64,000 nucleotides of DNA from Dimorphilus gyrociliatus (lineage: Eukaryota; Annelida; Polychaeta; Dinophilidae), in contig CAJFCJ010000006.1 of assembly GCA_904063045.1 (NCBI GenBank), positions 248,001 through 312,000 on the forward strand, in the 5' to 3' direction. Shown piece by piece: positions 52,001 to 64,000 of this stretch; position 1 is the first letter of the stretch; the number at the start of each line of letters is the position of its first letter. The position numbers were made by a program, and so were the translations under genes. The notes below the pieces were generated by a model. It was not told where the DNA came from and ran no database searches. It worked only from the letters and a program-made list of their open reading frames with translations.

Positions 52001-55000
52001 ATATGAAACCCGTCAATCAAACAACTCCTTATAATATTGATGTTTCTTTACCTGCAGTAAGATTTTGAGTGATTCTAGGACAGACTCCTGTAATGGTGAC
52101 ATTGAATCGTCTGTGGGCTTGAGTAGAGGGGAAGTATCATTCGATATGGGAGAGGAGAGGGCCCGACGTAGAACTTCCGATAATTTGGAAAGGTCAATTG
52201 AGGCAAACCGACTTTTAACATGATCATATAAATGGGGAAATAGTTGAATGAGGGCACAAAGAAAAGCTTGAGAAGGTATAAACGAAACATCATGATTATC
52301 AGTAATTGATGTTCCGATCGTAAGCCAAGTTTTCCAAGCACTCGACCACAACGTTTTATCTTCTAATGGGCTCGTACGGACTTCTACTAGTAAAGATGGT
52401 ACTTTATATGTTTACAAGAAAAATAAAAAGTGTCTAAAACTAACGAGCTATAGTATCAGTTTTAGGAGGTGAAGATTTTTGGGGAACAACATCTGGTTGT
52501 TGATGTTGAGAAGATGATATCGTTCGAGGTATGATTTCATCGCAAGGGGGTGCTAATCGTAGCCCCGCTGAAGATGTTCCAGGAAGAAGAAGGCTAAGCT
52601 CATCGGATACCACTGAATCAACAGCTCCTTCCAATTGTAAGATGGCCTAAAAATATTTTAAGCACATATATCAAGGATCTACGATATGAATGAAAGCTAA
52701 GCCATCAATAAGCCCACCTGAAAACTTTTGAGGGCGGCAAGAGACACTTCTGCATTCTTACAAAGAGCTGATTTTTCAATATGCTCCAAAAGTAAGGACC
52801 AAGCTCTTAAAAAATCCTCTGAAAAGTTGTTAGTACTATAATTATAGGTCAAATGAAGACTATTCACGTACCGAGTTTCTGGAGTAAATGCCGTTGAGTA
52901 TTAAAAACTCTAGCAACGCCCGACAGCGATAGAACTCGAGTTTCAGCCCATTGCTTATGTGCAGTGTTCCTGGAATGATGCATTAAAATATTTCCGCTGT
53001 TAGGCAACTGCTTGGAACTCTTTTCGTCAGAAGCCTTTTCAGCTCGTTCGTTAACGTGCTCAAGTAGCGTGAAGAGCACCTTCCACAGGATATGATGCCA
53101 AGTGGATAAATCGAGTGAACATGCATGTGCTGAAATAGTGGAGAAAAGGGTCTGTCCAGCACTCTTTCTTACCGCCGGTCGCTCATCTACACAAATATCT
53201 TCTAATTTAGTAAACAATACCATCCATAATGCATCGTAGGGTGGCAGAAGTTGATCCTCGCTTTCTACCTTTAATTCCGATTCGATCTTTTCTCGATTAT
53301 GAAATAAGTGATCAGCGATGTTCCACTGCAAAATAATAACAGTACTTTGCTGCCATCTAACGATCAAAGGCTTTAAGCCGATTTAGACACGTACCAATAA
53401 GCTGATTGCCGTCAGTGAAATATTTAAGTCCTGGTTCTGCTGACCAAATTTGGCAGTTACCTGCACGCATTCCTTTAGGCAGTTGCAAGGCAAACTCGAC
53501 AAGAAATCTGCAACGACTAGCTGTAGCGACTGAAAGGCTAGTCTAACAAGCCCTTCGCTACAAAGAAAGAGCAAGTCATATATTATTATAAATTGAAATT
53601 TCCTATACCTCTGTTCCGTCTGTAAAGCGCCTACAACACAAAGCAGAGATGGCCAGGCATGATATAGTGTATCTGCATCGTTCGAATGAAGAATCGTTAA
53701 TATGCACTCCAATTGTTTTGTTCTTATATCAGAGTGAGGAACGTTTGAAAGTTCCACTAAAGGCGACATGATCCAAGACAAGCATTTCTAATAAATAAAG
53801 GAGAAAGAGAAAATGGTAGCATTTAACAAACGATTCGACAAATAGCCCTACTTCGTTCCGATATTGATTTTGATTAATTGCATCTCTGACAAGCTGACAA
53901 AGTGCTTCGGCAGCATAAGATCTGAGACCATGTTGAGGATGCTGGCAGACCTGGTAGGGGAAGATAAAAGTAAACTTAGTAACCAAGTATTAATTTTAGA
54001 CGTTCTTTTTTCGCTTTGACGAACTCTGTTCGTCGGTTAGTTCGCTCGCCCTTGCACTTAGATTATAGCTCTTTGCGAGAGAAAACCTACAGAGTCGGTC
54101 GTCTTGATTAACGAGTCAATCCAAGAGAGCCGCGTAGTAGTTCGAATGCGCTTTTTGAGGCTTTACAGAAAGCAAGAAAATTTCCCATCGGGAACATACT
54201 GGCTAGTTTTCTTAGTGTAGATAAACGGAAAAGAAGTAAATATTATATTGACACATTACGAGCAAAATCTTATATTATTTGTCAATAGAGATAAAAGGAT
54301 ATATGCATTATTAATTTAGCCGATTTCTGCAAAACGTTATATAGGTGTCAAATAACTTATGTGGAAAAAGAATACGTACAATAACAAAAAAATTGGGTTA
54401 TAAGATGAGTTGGGTCACTCTACTTGTCAGGTTAAAATTCTACTCCATAAATACTCAAACATTATATATACTTAGCGCAGCAATTTAAGGAAAGCAGGAT
54501 AAATCGCGCTCTTAGCTCGAAATTTATCGCATTCGAACCATTAGGACTAGCCATGGCGCTAAGCAGACTAGATGGTCGCATTTAGAAGACTAATCAAAAC
54601 TTGACCTTTTTGTAAACTACATCCTCTTTAATCAGTTTGTACCAACCGTTGCTACATGCGGCATTGGCTGAGTGGACAATAAATAAAACTTCTTCTATAG
54701 CATTGATGAATGACGAGGACTTGTCCAATCATATTTATGAGTGTATACTTGTGTTTACTTGGCGTGCTTTATTAACCGAGACAATTTTTATGAAAAGAGA
54801 TCAGAAGTCAACTATTAATAAATAACCTGGACAGCAAATCTACTCCCAACAAACTTGTTGATACAGCTGCATACGTAGGAGAAACGTATAATAACCCTCT
54901 CTTATCTCTTAATCCATTCCATGAATCAGTGAAATGAAATGGAATGAAACGGAAACGCGAACCGTAAAAATTGTTTAAATTACACACCTAAGTAAATGAC

Positions 55001-58000
55001 TAGCAGTGCTTTACTTTTCATAATTGAATTGCTGGGAAAAAGGAGAAGAGAAAATCTATAGTTTAAGCTATGAATTGAACAATATGTGTGTAAGCAGTGA
55101 AATATCAATTTAACAACTTCCAATAGTGTGTCACTCCAATAAAATATAATAAAATCCTATATTTTTATTTATGAGTCTACATCATTTACTCGCGAATGCG
55201 TAGTTTGTCAACATATATGCGTCACTGCGCTCATTCAAAAGAGGCATTAGGGGCCGATCTTGTACAATAAATGCTATACATTGCTTTTATTCTTGTTCAG
55301 TTGCTGCAAACCAAAGTTTACACAATAATGTATAATTGAACTAGTTATTGTGAATGTCTACATTACCGGTTAAACACCATTGTTTACTAATATTTAAATA
55401 CATTAATAACAGTATATAGTCATTATGCACTGCAAAAAGAAAAGCGAATCGAAAACATTTGCCAATATAATATCGATCAGACTCAGACTCGCTGATGCTG
55501 GTGATACTACTGCCAATTGTATGAAAGCTTGTAAATTGTCTCTTTCTTAGTTTCAATTCGGTATCCCGTAATTTATTAAAAATCAACTATCAGAATTGTG
55601 GCTTAAATGCTAGTCTAATTTTTTAAAATTTAGTCTCAGTTATTTATATTTCTTTTTTTCAAAAAAATTTCCAGATAAGATGGAAGAGAATTCCTTTGTT
55701 TTTTTACTTTTATACTCGGCTGGGAAGCGTAAAAAACTGGCCAGATTTAGCGGCCTGGCTTCGAAGAAAAATAAACATAACCTCTTCAAACTGCAAACGT
55801 CTACACGGAGAAACTGACAGCAATTCCGCAATTGGTCGCGCTAGTTCAAATCGGCCAATCAGCTTACAAATAGGTGGCGGTAGTTGCAAAAGCGCGCGTC
55901 ATCCCGCAAAAAGATGCAGTTGGGAAGGCAGAGAGAGAGAAATTGTATGCAGTTTATCTGTCGTTAGCGGTGGAATAAGGAATAAAGTCACCGAGGCGGA
56001 TTTTCAAGCCAAGTAAGTGTTTTTAATTAAATTAAATCAATTTAAGCATATAATTCGAAGGGATTTGAATATCTATTACGATTATTATAATTTGAAGTAA
56101 ATTTGTTCAAGATGCGGCGAAAAAAACAAAAGATTCCCGAAATATTATTCTTCCATCTCGAACTTGTCATATTAGGAATATTAAATAACAGATTTTTTTT
56201 GAAAAACCTTCAAGTATTAATTACATTATACAAAAGTTGATTTACCACTGTTTTTACTTTTTACGTAAGCGTTACATCAAAGAGACGTATAAATACTACT
56301 CTATATACGACTAGTGCGATAATTGTATAGCCATAAAGCTATATAGCCTTTGCATCCGCTATATATAAAATTATATTGAACTGCTCTCAGCCTTCCAAGG
56401 ATGTACATCAAAAATCGACTCTACAAAGTTCTAGCTTAATCCAGTTACTGATTGCACGGCTTTAGAAGCAGCTTCATTCCTCGTAGTTGCCAGTTTTATA
56501 TTTCTTTAGCGCCTTTACGCCCATAAATCAGCAATTCCGATAAGGATCGTTTAGGTTTGGTGGTAAAGGAGGAGAAAATAGAGAGATGGAAAGTAGAAAG
56601 AAAAACAGCAGGTCGCTCATTCATTTCCTCCAGTAAGACCACACGCCATCGTTTCGGCGCCTAATTGCTATAAGAAGAGGAAACAGAACCGAAAACGATT
56701 TTCGGCACGACTTTCTAAGTAAACTTTATTCGAAAGACAGGTGCGCGACAGTTAATCGTTAAATCGACGTTAGCGTTAAACACTCCGTTTATCCAGTTGT
56801 CACGTCTGAACCGCAATCCTGTTTTCGAGTTACATAGGGTGAATAGATGAATGTAACTATATAAAGACGACAAATTAGCATATAGAATGTAAGGTGGACA
56901 TTTCAATCGACGTTGTCAATTTCAACCGTCTTCTCGATCAATAAGTCTCGCCTACGACAGCATACAGAGGCTATATAGAATATCGGATACGAATAGCATA
57001 AAAAAGAAATCAGCTGCGAATGCCGAAGGCGTATGATCCCGTAAAGTGCTATAACGTTAGTTCCTCTTTTCAATGCTTATAACTCTTTCTGAGTAAACAA
57101 GCATAAATAAGTAAGAATGAAGAGGAGAAACGTCGTATTAACAAAACGAAATACATAATTGAGACTTATTTACAATCGGATAGGAATCGCGTGTGATGAC
57201 ATATTTTTCATACATAATCTAAAATTCACGATTATATGGCTTCGAAATCGAATACGAAGTAATTCATTAAAGTGTTCGTCACCAGCTTGATTTAGTTTTT
57301 CTTTCAAAACAGCATATTTCAAACAAAGGCGTGGCAATCATAACTAGTGTTACTGTTATTGCTAATGGAAGTTAATGAATATTACGTATAATAACGGGTT
57401 TAGATTGCTAATTCTTTTGTGAGGAAAGGGTGGCCGGAGGCGACTATCTGAGAATTAAGACGCTATTGACATGGATGCTACGACAGTGAATGCCAGCTTG
57501 TTATTTCTGAATGCTACAGACAATCCTACATGCGTTGATCAGCAAGGTTTGGAGTCTTTCAGGAGGGATTTTAACAAAGCTCATGGCTATTTATCTATAA
57601 TCGTCTGCGTATTTGGAATCATTTGTAATGTTCTTAACATTATCGTCCTCATGCAGAAGAATATGATAAGTTCAACTAACATCCTCCTAACGGCACTAGC
57701 TTTTGCCGATCTCTTTACTATGATTGCCTACGTTCCTTTTACAATCTATGTGAGTATAGTGAAAATGGAGACGGCTCAACCTCAAGCTTGGATTCTTGTC
57801 TTCTTTTACTTGATAAACAGTCATTTAAATATAACCCTGCACACAATATCTATGTGGCTGACAGTGGCTTTGGCAGTGTTTCGCTATATAGCTGTCTGTC
57901 ACCATAATCTCGGACCTAAGCTGTGCAACTTGAGAAGGGCAAAGTTGACAATTCTCGCTGTTAACGTATTCACAATAGCCTTCTGCATACCAAACTATAC

Positions 58001-61000
58001 TATCTATAACATACAACCAGTGAGAAAACGACCTGGAAAGTATGTAGCTGGACAATTTACCTTCGTCACTGCATTTCATAAAATTTTCAATTTCTGGCTA
58101 TTCGGCGTTGTACTAAAAATAGCGCCTTGCGTTCTCCTAACAATTCTCTCGACGTTGCTCATTAGGGCCATGCATGCCGCCAACAAGAAACGGCAGCGCC
58201 TAAAATCCCAAGGCCGAAGAGCGGAATCGGAAAGGACCGCTGATCACAACAGGCAAGTATCATCTTTTTCATATACCCTAACTACCCTCTTTACATAACG
58301 AACTTAACCACTTTACAGAACAACTGCTATGTTGGTTACAGTCGTCTTATGCTTCGTCTTGACCGAATTGCCGCAGGGCATTTTAGCTTTTCTATCCGGC
58401 ATGTCGAATTCCATATTTGTTTGTATTTATACTCCTCTAGGAGATACAATGGATTTCGTTGTACTCGTCAACTCTTCGCTCAATTTTTGCCTCTACTGTA
58501 CAATGTCTAGGCAATTTCGTCATACTTTTAATACTGTAATTCTTACACCATGTCGTTTCAAATTCAGAAGCGTCCGATCTTTTTCGATGTTTCACCAAAA
58601 ATCCAACGAGAATAGCCCTCAAAGCATGTCCGTTGCAAAAGCGTCGAACGGATCAACCGTGCAATATTCCACCATACAAACCCAATGTACCAAATTGTAA
58701 AGCTCTCTATCAATCCAATTTCGAACGCTCATTACGCAATTCTCTCTCGTAAAGGCAACTTTGATCTTTAATAACGCCGACTGCCGTCTAAATGCAATTG
58801 GATATACTCAAAACTTTAATAGAGCAGTCGTGTACAGTTTGTAAAGTACCATGACTCTAATATTGTTTGGCTTGCTGTGCAATGTTTACCTCAGTCATAT
58901 CAAATTGTAAAGACCGTATATAATAAATTCTCTTACAATGTCAATTTTGAGACTATAATACGTTAGGTAAAGTAAAGTTGTAAGCCTTTGGCGTTGGCAC
59001 CCACAAGAAAGAAACAAATGAGACCGATGACGAACTGTCAGGATTTGTATTATTCTGAAAAACGTTTTATTGACTAAGCAGAACGGTTATACGTTATTTC
59101 CAACAGTCTTTATCCCATACAAAACCCCAGCAAAGAATTAGGATAGATTTCAATTTACTTTTATGGTCATTTATATTCAATCAGAAAGTATTAATTAAGT
59201 GCCAAGTTCTTATATGATTCTATTTACAATTTAAAAACGGACAGAGCGATCAGTTAAATGCGAGATAAACTTTTTTTAGTATGCTTATGTACTTAGCGAC
59301 GAATGTCGACTGCAATTAAAAATGAAGGTACTTATTTTTAGATAGCTTTTCTTTATATATACAGTAAGTAGCTCGGGGCAACCTTATGTGAAGCGAAGTC
59401 GGAAAAACACTTGGCGTTTACAGCATAATACAATATAAGCAAATAAGACGGGTTACAAACCTCTAGAAAGTGTTGCGTCACAGGTCTCCACAGTACTTCT
59501 ACTCTATTCATATTCTTTAACCCTGTTTCCAAAAGTTTAGCCACTGGAAATAGTGACGCTTCCTAAAAGTTGCGAGTCAATTTAGACACAAATGAGGTGT
59601 AAATAATATATTAACCTTGTTGGAAAACGCTATTTCCATAGCTTCATCGGACAATTCACACAGTGCATTAATTAAATGATGAAGAGCGACATCATTCAGG
59701 TATCTATACAAAAAAGAAAATTCGTCTTTAATCTTATCATACGGATTATGTTTGTCATAAAATAACTAAGACGATGACGAAAGTACTCGTCATTATGGTA
59801 ACGAGAGCGTTCGTTTTTGCGCATGATTCAACGACAAAGTGCAAACGCTGTCACACAGAATTACGAGGTTTACAGACAATTGTCTCATATAACTGTCAGT
59901 TCTTATAAATTATTATGTTATGGCTTTTCCGGCAAGTATTGTTCATTTATGACTTCCTCATCCCTTTTTAATAAGAACGAACCTGCTACTTTCGAAGAGC
60001 CTACTCAGCATTGAAGATAAAACAGGTAAATCTGCCATAACAGCCGTCGTCAACACCGTACTTTCAGTTGCTTGCGGATGATCGGATTTTAGCGTCCCCT
60101 TATTCGACGGTTTTAATCCTAATATCCAAACAAGATGCTGTTGTATGGAAAAAAAACATTAGATGTTGTGTATTACCGTATAATTTATCTGGCCGTAATG
60201 GTGTAATTATGAGATACAAACCTGAAGCGTCGTTAAAACTAAGTGCCAGGATGTTCCCAAAACTGATCCATGACAATGAGCAACTCCCAAAATAGCTCTC
60301 ATACATTGGATGTTCTTGGCAGTTAACTTTTACAATAAAAAGTAAAAATATTACAACGGCAAATTGATTAAACGATGAAAATATTTGCAGACCATGACTT
60401 GACTGTGTTGTACGGAAGCCGAAGGCATAGGTGTTCCAACAGCAACGACTTGTGAGCTGATTTGAGGAGAATCGCCCGTAGATTCGGAAGTTGGGGATCT
60501 ACTAATTACCGCAGAGCCTGAATAGTATGGATAATTTCAGGAAAATTTTATTCGCACGCGACATGATTACTAAGCGAACCTTTCGACATAGCCGTAGAGT
60601 GCGACTGCAAAACGGCCAAAGCGTAATAGGACGGCAAAGACGCTTTGCAAAGAGCCGTAATGAAAGCGTCTCGATGTGTGTTTAAGCCAAGTTTTCCACA
60701 TAAATGAACGTAAACTTGCTGACTTTTAAGAATTGTTTCCGTTGCACTTTCATCCGTGCTATAAAAGGAAACGCCATCTGCATTTTGTACATTACAATTT
60801 TCTATCAATTAATCGTACCTGGCATCTAAAAGAAGAGACAACGCAGCTAAAACACCACACCAAGTTGAATTCAGTAATTCCTTATATAAAATTTGGTGGT
60901 CTTCTGATATATCTGAACTATCTTCTGACGGATTAACAATCTTTTGAACTGAGCGAACAGTGTCAAGTAAACATAGAAAAGCCAGAGATAGAACGTATCC

Positions 61001-62374
61001 CTCTTGAACGGGAGGGGATTCAATTTTATCAATCATTTCAAGACTGTGTAGGAAAAATTGAAAGAATATATAGCTATGAGAAAATGCATTTAGAAGCATC
61101 CAACAAACTAGGTAAGCTTAAGAGATCCTTGAGGAGCTGAAATATTGACGACAAGTGGAATCCAAAGGTTTTTATAGGCAAAAGCCGGTTGTGGGGTAAC
61201 GCCGCTACCCACTGGCATTCCTCCTACTAAAGCCGGTGGTTGCCCTTGTGTATCCACGCCAAGCTTAGATTCCTTAGATGGTGATTGAGAAACAAAACGG
61301 CTTTGTACGCAGCATCCAATGCCATTAACAATTTCTTGCAGAACTTTTGTCGAATGCTCTTTCATATCGTAACTTTCACAGAATTTACGAATTAACGAGG
61401 AATTGGAACAGAATTTATATAAAACTTCCAAGGCCAGTGCTCGTTGCCATTTGGGTTTTTCAGGATCGAGAAATTTTACGAGAAGGGACAAAAATATTTC
61501 GCATTCAGTTACAAGCAGAGGATAATAGTCGGTAATAAGTATTTGAACGATCCGCAATAGTCTCATAGTAATAGCGAAATATGGTTTATCAAATGGTGAT
61601 GGATTAGGAGGTTGGGGAGCACCGGGACGATACTTAAGACTTGGCGAAAACAATTTGATAACTAAGGAGCAAACTCGGTGCTTTAATAATAATCCAAACT
61701 CTTCATGCTGGGTGATGACATTTTTAGATTAGATACTTAAAAAGCTAATTTTTTAATAAAAAATTTCACCTTTAAAAAGACATTTTTAAAGCTGCATAAA
61801 ATAGACTCAATCAACTCCAATCCTAACGTTCGAGTCATTTCCGTCATATTCGTTAGCCAAACAGGCTGTTCTGCGTTTACCATAAAACAAAAGTCTTGGA
61901 AAAGCATATAAGCATCCGCTGCACAAGGTCTTAATGACTTTGGAGGCTGATTATTTCCTTCAACATTGGAAGCGTCATCTCCCGTTGTCATTGACTTTTT
62001 TGTAGTTTGCTCCGGATGATTGAAATCTTCGTTTACTACTCTTTCGAATACAACTGTAGCCAATTGCCTAACTGTTGCTGCGGCAGTATTATTAGTCCCA
62101 GAATCTTTCGAATCTTTCGTAAAGTGCAATCGAAAGCAAAGAACTAGTGCCTAAAAAATACAATCAGAATAACCATTTTTTAAAAGACATTTGTTCAATT
62201 ATTATTCTTTTGTAGTCATAAATTTGGTATCAAATAAAAAACCTTAGCCAAGGAAGCGTGTTGAACGACAGGTGACGTCGTGATGAGAAGAATGGCCGTC
62301 TGTAAGAGTTTCAACTCCTCGACTTTTGATTCCATCACGCTCCATAGTAGGTTTACAATAGCTGAGGCGGCGGG
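46059..62374 (-). CDS. MON2: MON2 homolog, Golgi/endosome trafficking regulator (5' end missing)
   Basis: Large HEAT-like, Arf-GEF-related scaffold (Sec7/BIG/GBF relatives without a Sec7 domain) acting at the trans-Golgi and endosomes. Exons (-): 62243-62374, 61770-62150, 61109-61707, 60819-61043, 60580-60758, 60393-60517, 60222-60326, 59983-60137, 59616-59703, 59461-59562, 53852-53950, 53609-53787, 53395-53557, 52872-53325, 52718-52818, 52445-52646, 52052-52401, 51765-51995, 46946-47063, 46822-46888, 46185-46740 and 46059-46127 (TAA). All phases close; 1559 residues. Family landmarks include LRFHFTKD-like start (LHFTKD), [92 protein letters not shown] and [17 protein letters not shown]. By comparison with the family about 110-120 N-terminal residues are missing, upstream of 62375. 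Introns at 47064-51764 and 53951-59460 are exceptionally long and hold other genes. Confidence 0.96.
47064..50582. promoter_or_regulatory. MON2 intron and upstream region of the nested bZIP gene, rich in CRE/PAR-bZIP sites
   Basis: No exon recognised over 3.5 kb. Perfect palindromic CREs TGACGTCA at 47705-47712 and 48752-48759. TTACGTCA at 47961-47968 and 50193-50200. TGACGTAA at 47687-47694. PAR/C/EBP-type sites TTATGTAA at 49112-49119 and 50183-50190, TTACATAA at 49132-49139, and the perfect palindrome TTACGTAA at 50469-50476. Several further partial TGACG half-sites. The region is richer in CpG than the gene-poor part of the window and looks like an extended enhancer/promoter. Confidence 0.5.
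50108..50129. repeat. (GCAT)n microsatellite
   Basis: About five tandem copies of TGCA/GCAT; every copy carries ATGCAT. Confidence 0.9.
50583..51579 (+). CDS. PAR/CES-2-type bZIP transcription factor, nested in a MON2 intron
   Basis: Coding exon 50830-51579 (TAG), 249 residues; upstream a likely 5' UTR exon ends at a CAT|GTAAGT donor near 50596 and rejoins at TTTTCAG near 50763. The N-terminal two thirds are Ser/Thr/Pro/Asn-rich, typical of an activation or linker region. Residues about 171-214 hold the proline/acid-rich lead-in ([20 protein letters not shown]) and the basic region [14 protein letters not shown], close to the NNxAAKRSRDARR of PAR, NFIL3 and CES-2 proteins, followed by [19 protein letters not shown] and a short leucine zipper to about 244. 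The lead-in before the basic region is the extension that defines the PAR class. Such proteins bind TTAYGTAA as dimers; sites of that type occur upstream. Orthology to HLF/TEF/DBP, NFIL3 or giant cannot be settled from the sequence alone. Confidence 0.88.
53951..55690. other. MON2 intron, left part, no gene seen
   Basis: AT-rich intronic DNA without a supported exon on either strand. Confidence 0.5.
55700..56012 (+). other. Possible 5' UTR exon of the nested GPCR gene
   Basis: A stretch richer in GC than its surroundings ends in a strong donor (GCCAA|GTAAGTG, exon end 56012) on the plus strand, the strand of the GPCR gene 1.4 kb downstream. It contains GGTGGCGG and GCGCGC. An open frame of about 100 codons crosses it but has no recognisable protein pattern, so a leader exon is more likely. 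The joining acceptor was not identified. Confidence 0.3.
56013..57470. other. Upstream region of the GPCR gene within the MON2 intron
   Basis: No supported exon. Probably intron of the GPCR 5' UTR and/or its promoter. Confidence 0.4.
57471..58700 (+). CDS. Class A peptide GPCR, myosuppressin/FMRFamide-receptor type, nested in a MON2 intron
   Basis: Seven-helix receptor at the plasma membrane. Exons 57471-58252 and 58319-58700 (TAA), 387 residues, joined by a 66-bp intron with a GC donor (AACAG|GCAAGT) and a normal AG acceptor; the phase closes only with that donor. N-glycosylation sites NAS and NAT lie in the extracellular N-terminus (residues 7-16). TM1 has [12 protein letters not shown] and TM2 has [13 protein letters not shown]. 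The TM3 end is VFRYIAV, with Phe137 in place of the Asp of DRY. TM6 is [12 protein letters not shown] and TM7 is [20 protein letters not shown] in place of NPxxY. The last motif and the DHNR-TTAML junction are typical of insect myosuppressin (DMSR) and FMRFamide/sex-peptide-receptor relatives. The ligand is therefore probably an RFamide-like or myoinhibitory-type peptide; which one is not decidable here. Confidence 0.88.
58701..59460. other. 3' flank of the GPCR gene inside the MON2 intron
   Basis: No exon recognised. AATAAA-like signal near 58921 (TATAATAAATTC) is a candidate polyadenylation signal for the GPCR gene. Confidence 0.45.
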
Positions 62375-64000
62375 CTAAAGAATATAACGATAATGATGAG
62401 ATACTAATTCTTTCAGCCAATTATTATATTAATAGCTTTATTATATTTTATAATTTCCTTTATTCTTGATATCCGATTTAGTAAAGAGTATACAAACAAG
62501 TACAAACAAGTAATATTAAATAATATTTGTTCTAAATTGTGTGACGTAGAAAGTGAGTAAAAAATCAAGAGACAAGAATTGAGTCGATACTTTTTGTTTA
62601 GTCAAGTCAATATACAGATGATATACGATCAGAAACTGGATAAAATTGAACCAATCTAAGTATTTAAAGTCATTTATCAATTAATCATAAAAGGTAAGTT
62701 AAAAGTTAAATAAGATCATTTAGTAATTTTAGAAATCAAGACAATGACAATTCTTTTGAAAGATAGAGCTCAAGGCCAACAAAGATAAATGTGGTCGTGT
62801 TATTTTTATCCCAATTATTCTAGTTTGCGAACAACAAAAATCCTTCTCCTTTTAACAGCTCAATAGTAGATATAATATTGTGAAAAGATGAAATTCTCAA
62901 GAGCTGTATTTTAGTAGAAATGTTTTATTGATAGATACCGTAAAAGAAGAGGACAAGAGAGAGAAAACGATAGCACTTTATGGGATTCAATATTCGATAT
63001 TTCTCATAGCAAGGCATGAAAGAAGTAAGACTTTGAAAGCATCTAAAGAGCAATTCATTGTTTATTCGAGGATTAGGAAAAAATACTATTGCATTGTATT
63101 GGAAGCTTAAAAAAGCCCCATGTCGTCCCATTTTTAAATATACAAAGTGCTATTGATTTCAGGTGAATACGATGAATTTTACGCAATTAGAAGCTAAAAA
63201 GTTTAAAAAATACTAAATTTCCACGTATAATTTTAGCTCAATTTGAAAACATAGGAAATAATCCAGAATATTTTATATAAAATACTGTAAAATATCGACT
63301 TTTGCTTCAGTTTGGTAACATGAAGCATTACATCTTCTGCTGTTTGTCTTGTAACCTTCACAGCCAAAAATTGTTGACTTTTTGAGAAAAGAGCCCTCAA
63401 ATATAATTCAATGTTTTAGTTTTGTATGTTAGTAGGAAGTATATTAGATAACAGTTTAAGAGTATTGCAAAGAATTGAAGAGGCGTTTTTTCAGACACAA
63501 GTCAGACTTTAAAAATGGAATTACTTAGTCAGCAGGTTTGGACTTCATCAATAACAGATTCGTAGAGCATTCTCACAAGATTAGATCATTGTCCAACTCT
63601 TGCCTGACCCTTATAATGTACACAAAAAAGGTATTAACTAAGTACTTCGAAGCAAGGTCAAGTAGTAGATTAAAATAGATCCTTGAATCTCAAAAAAGTG
63701 AATATTCTTACTTCAAATAGATAAATATTATAGCGAACTTGAGATATGAAAAGAGAATACATGAAAATTATTACACTAAATAATATTTAATTAATTTAAA
63801 AGTATAAAATCGATTACCACATCTATAGAGCATTCAAAAGCACTTTTGTTAATATTCATTTTCAATTATTGATATAATTTACAATGTGAATAGTCACTTT
63901 TATTTCAGTAAGTTTTTAGATAATTATTGTTAACATCATTTAAATTAATAAACCTTAATTATAAATTGATAAACTCTTTTTCATAAATTTTTCTGAATTC
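62375..64000. other. AT-rich sequence upstream of the first visible MON2 exon
   Basis: No MON2 N-terminal exon and no other gene could be recognised in 1.6 kb on either strand. It is most simply a third long MON2 intron running off the right edge. Short ORFs at 62925-63131 overlap each other on both strands and show no protein pattern. Confidence 0.5.

Noticed and set aside
53729-53781. MON2 pieces as separate small minus-strand genes
   Set aside because: All pieces align in order with MON2 and every exon junction closes in phase, so a single gene is simpler.

Overview
The window is nuclear DNA from a small-genome invertebrate animal. The genes are interrupted by many GT-AG introns, mostly about 45-75 bp. 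Intergenic DNA is AT-rich and full of microsatellites. The gene set (Mi-2/CHD4, MON2, a tandem-domain receptor-type tyrosine phosphatase, NRF-6-like acyltransferases, a PAR-type bZIP, a myosuppressin/FMRFamide-type GPCR, granulin-like peptides) is bilaterian. Intron size and protein style suggest a spiralian such as a miniaturised annelid, but that placement is inference and not proven. All gene models below were built by hand from splice signals, and the reading phase closes across every coding junction listed. No transposase, reverse transcriptase, tRNA, rRNA or CRISPR was recognised.

Layout. 1-5735 (-): Mi-2/CHD4, 14 exons, with the C-terminus running off the left edge. 6405-6851 (-): unassigned exon-like ORF. 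6906-10057 (-): tandem tyrosine phosphatase domains of a receptor-type PTP; the ectodomain was not found. 10880-14066 (+): a protein with three PH-like domains. 14067-16307: a probable promoter and 5' leader exon. 16343-20617 and 20847-23780 (+): two tandem NRF-6-like membrane acyltransferase paralogs. 24681-26339 (-): acyl-CoA thioesterase/BAAT family, probably mitochondrial. It is divergent from 26652-27320 (+), a CD225/dispanin protein. 27.3-41.9 kb: a gene-poor, microsatellite-rich stretch holding two tandem cysteine-rich granulin-like secreted peptide genes (32046 and 38231, +) that came from a local duplication and share a 59-bp identical promoter block. 41886-43676 (+): an ANL-superfamily (acyl-CoA-synthetase-like) protein with a degenerate ATP loop. 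44894-45990 (+): a small ankyrin-like protein. 46059 to beyond 62374 (-): MON2, 22 exons visible, N-terminus missing.

MON2 is the most striking structure. Most of its introns are tiny, but two are 4.7 and 5.5 kb, and each holds a complete gene on the opposite strand: a PAR/CES-2-type bZIP factor (50830-51579) and a peptide-type GPCR (57471-58700). The DNA upstream of the nested bZIP gene is rich in CRE and PAR-bZIP recognition palindromes, which suggests autoregulation.

The genes do not form one pathway. Themes are chromatin (Mi-2), Golgi/endosome traffic (MON2), membrane and acyl-lipid chemistry (two NRF-6-like proteins, thioesterase, ANL protein), and signalling (phosphatase, PH protein, GPCR, bZIP).
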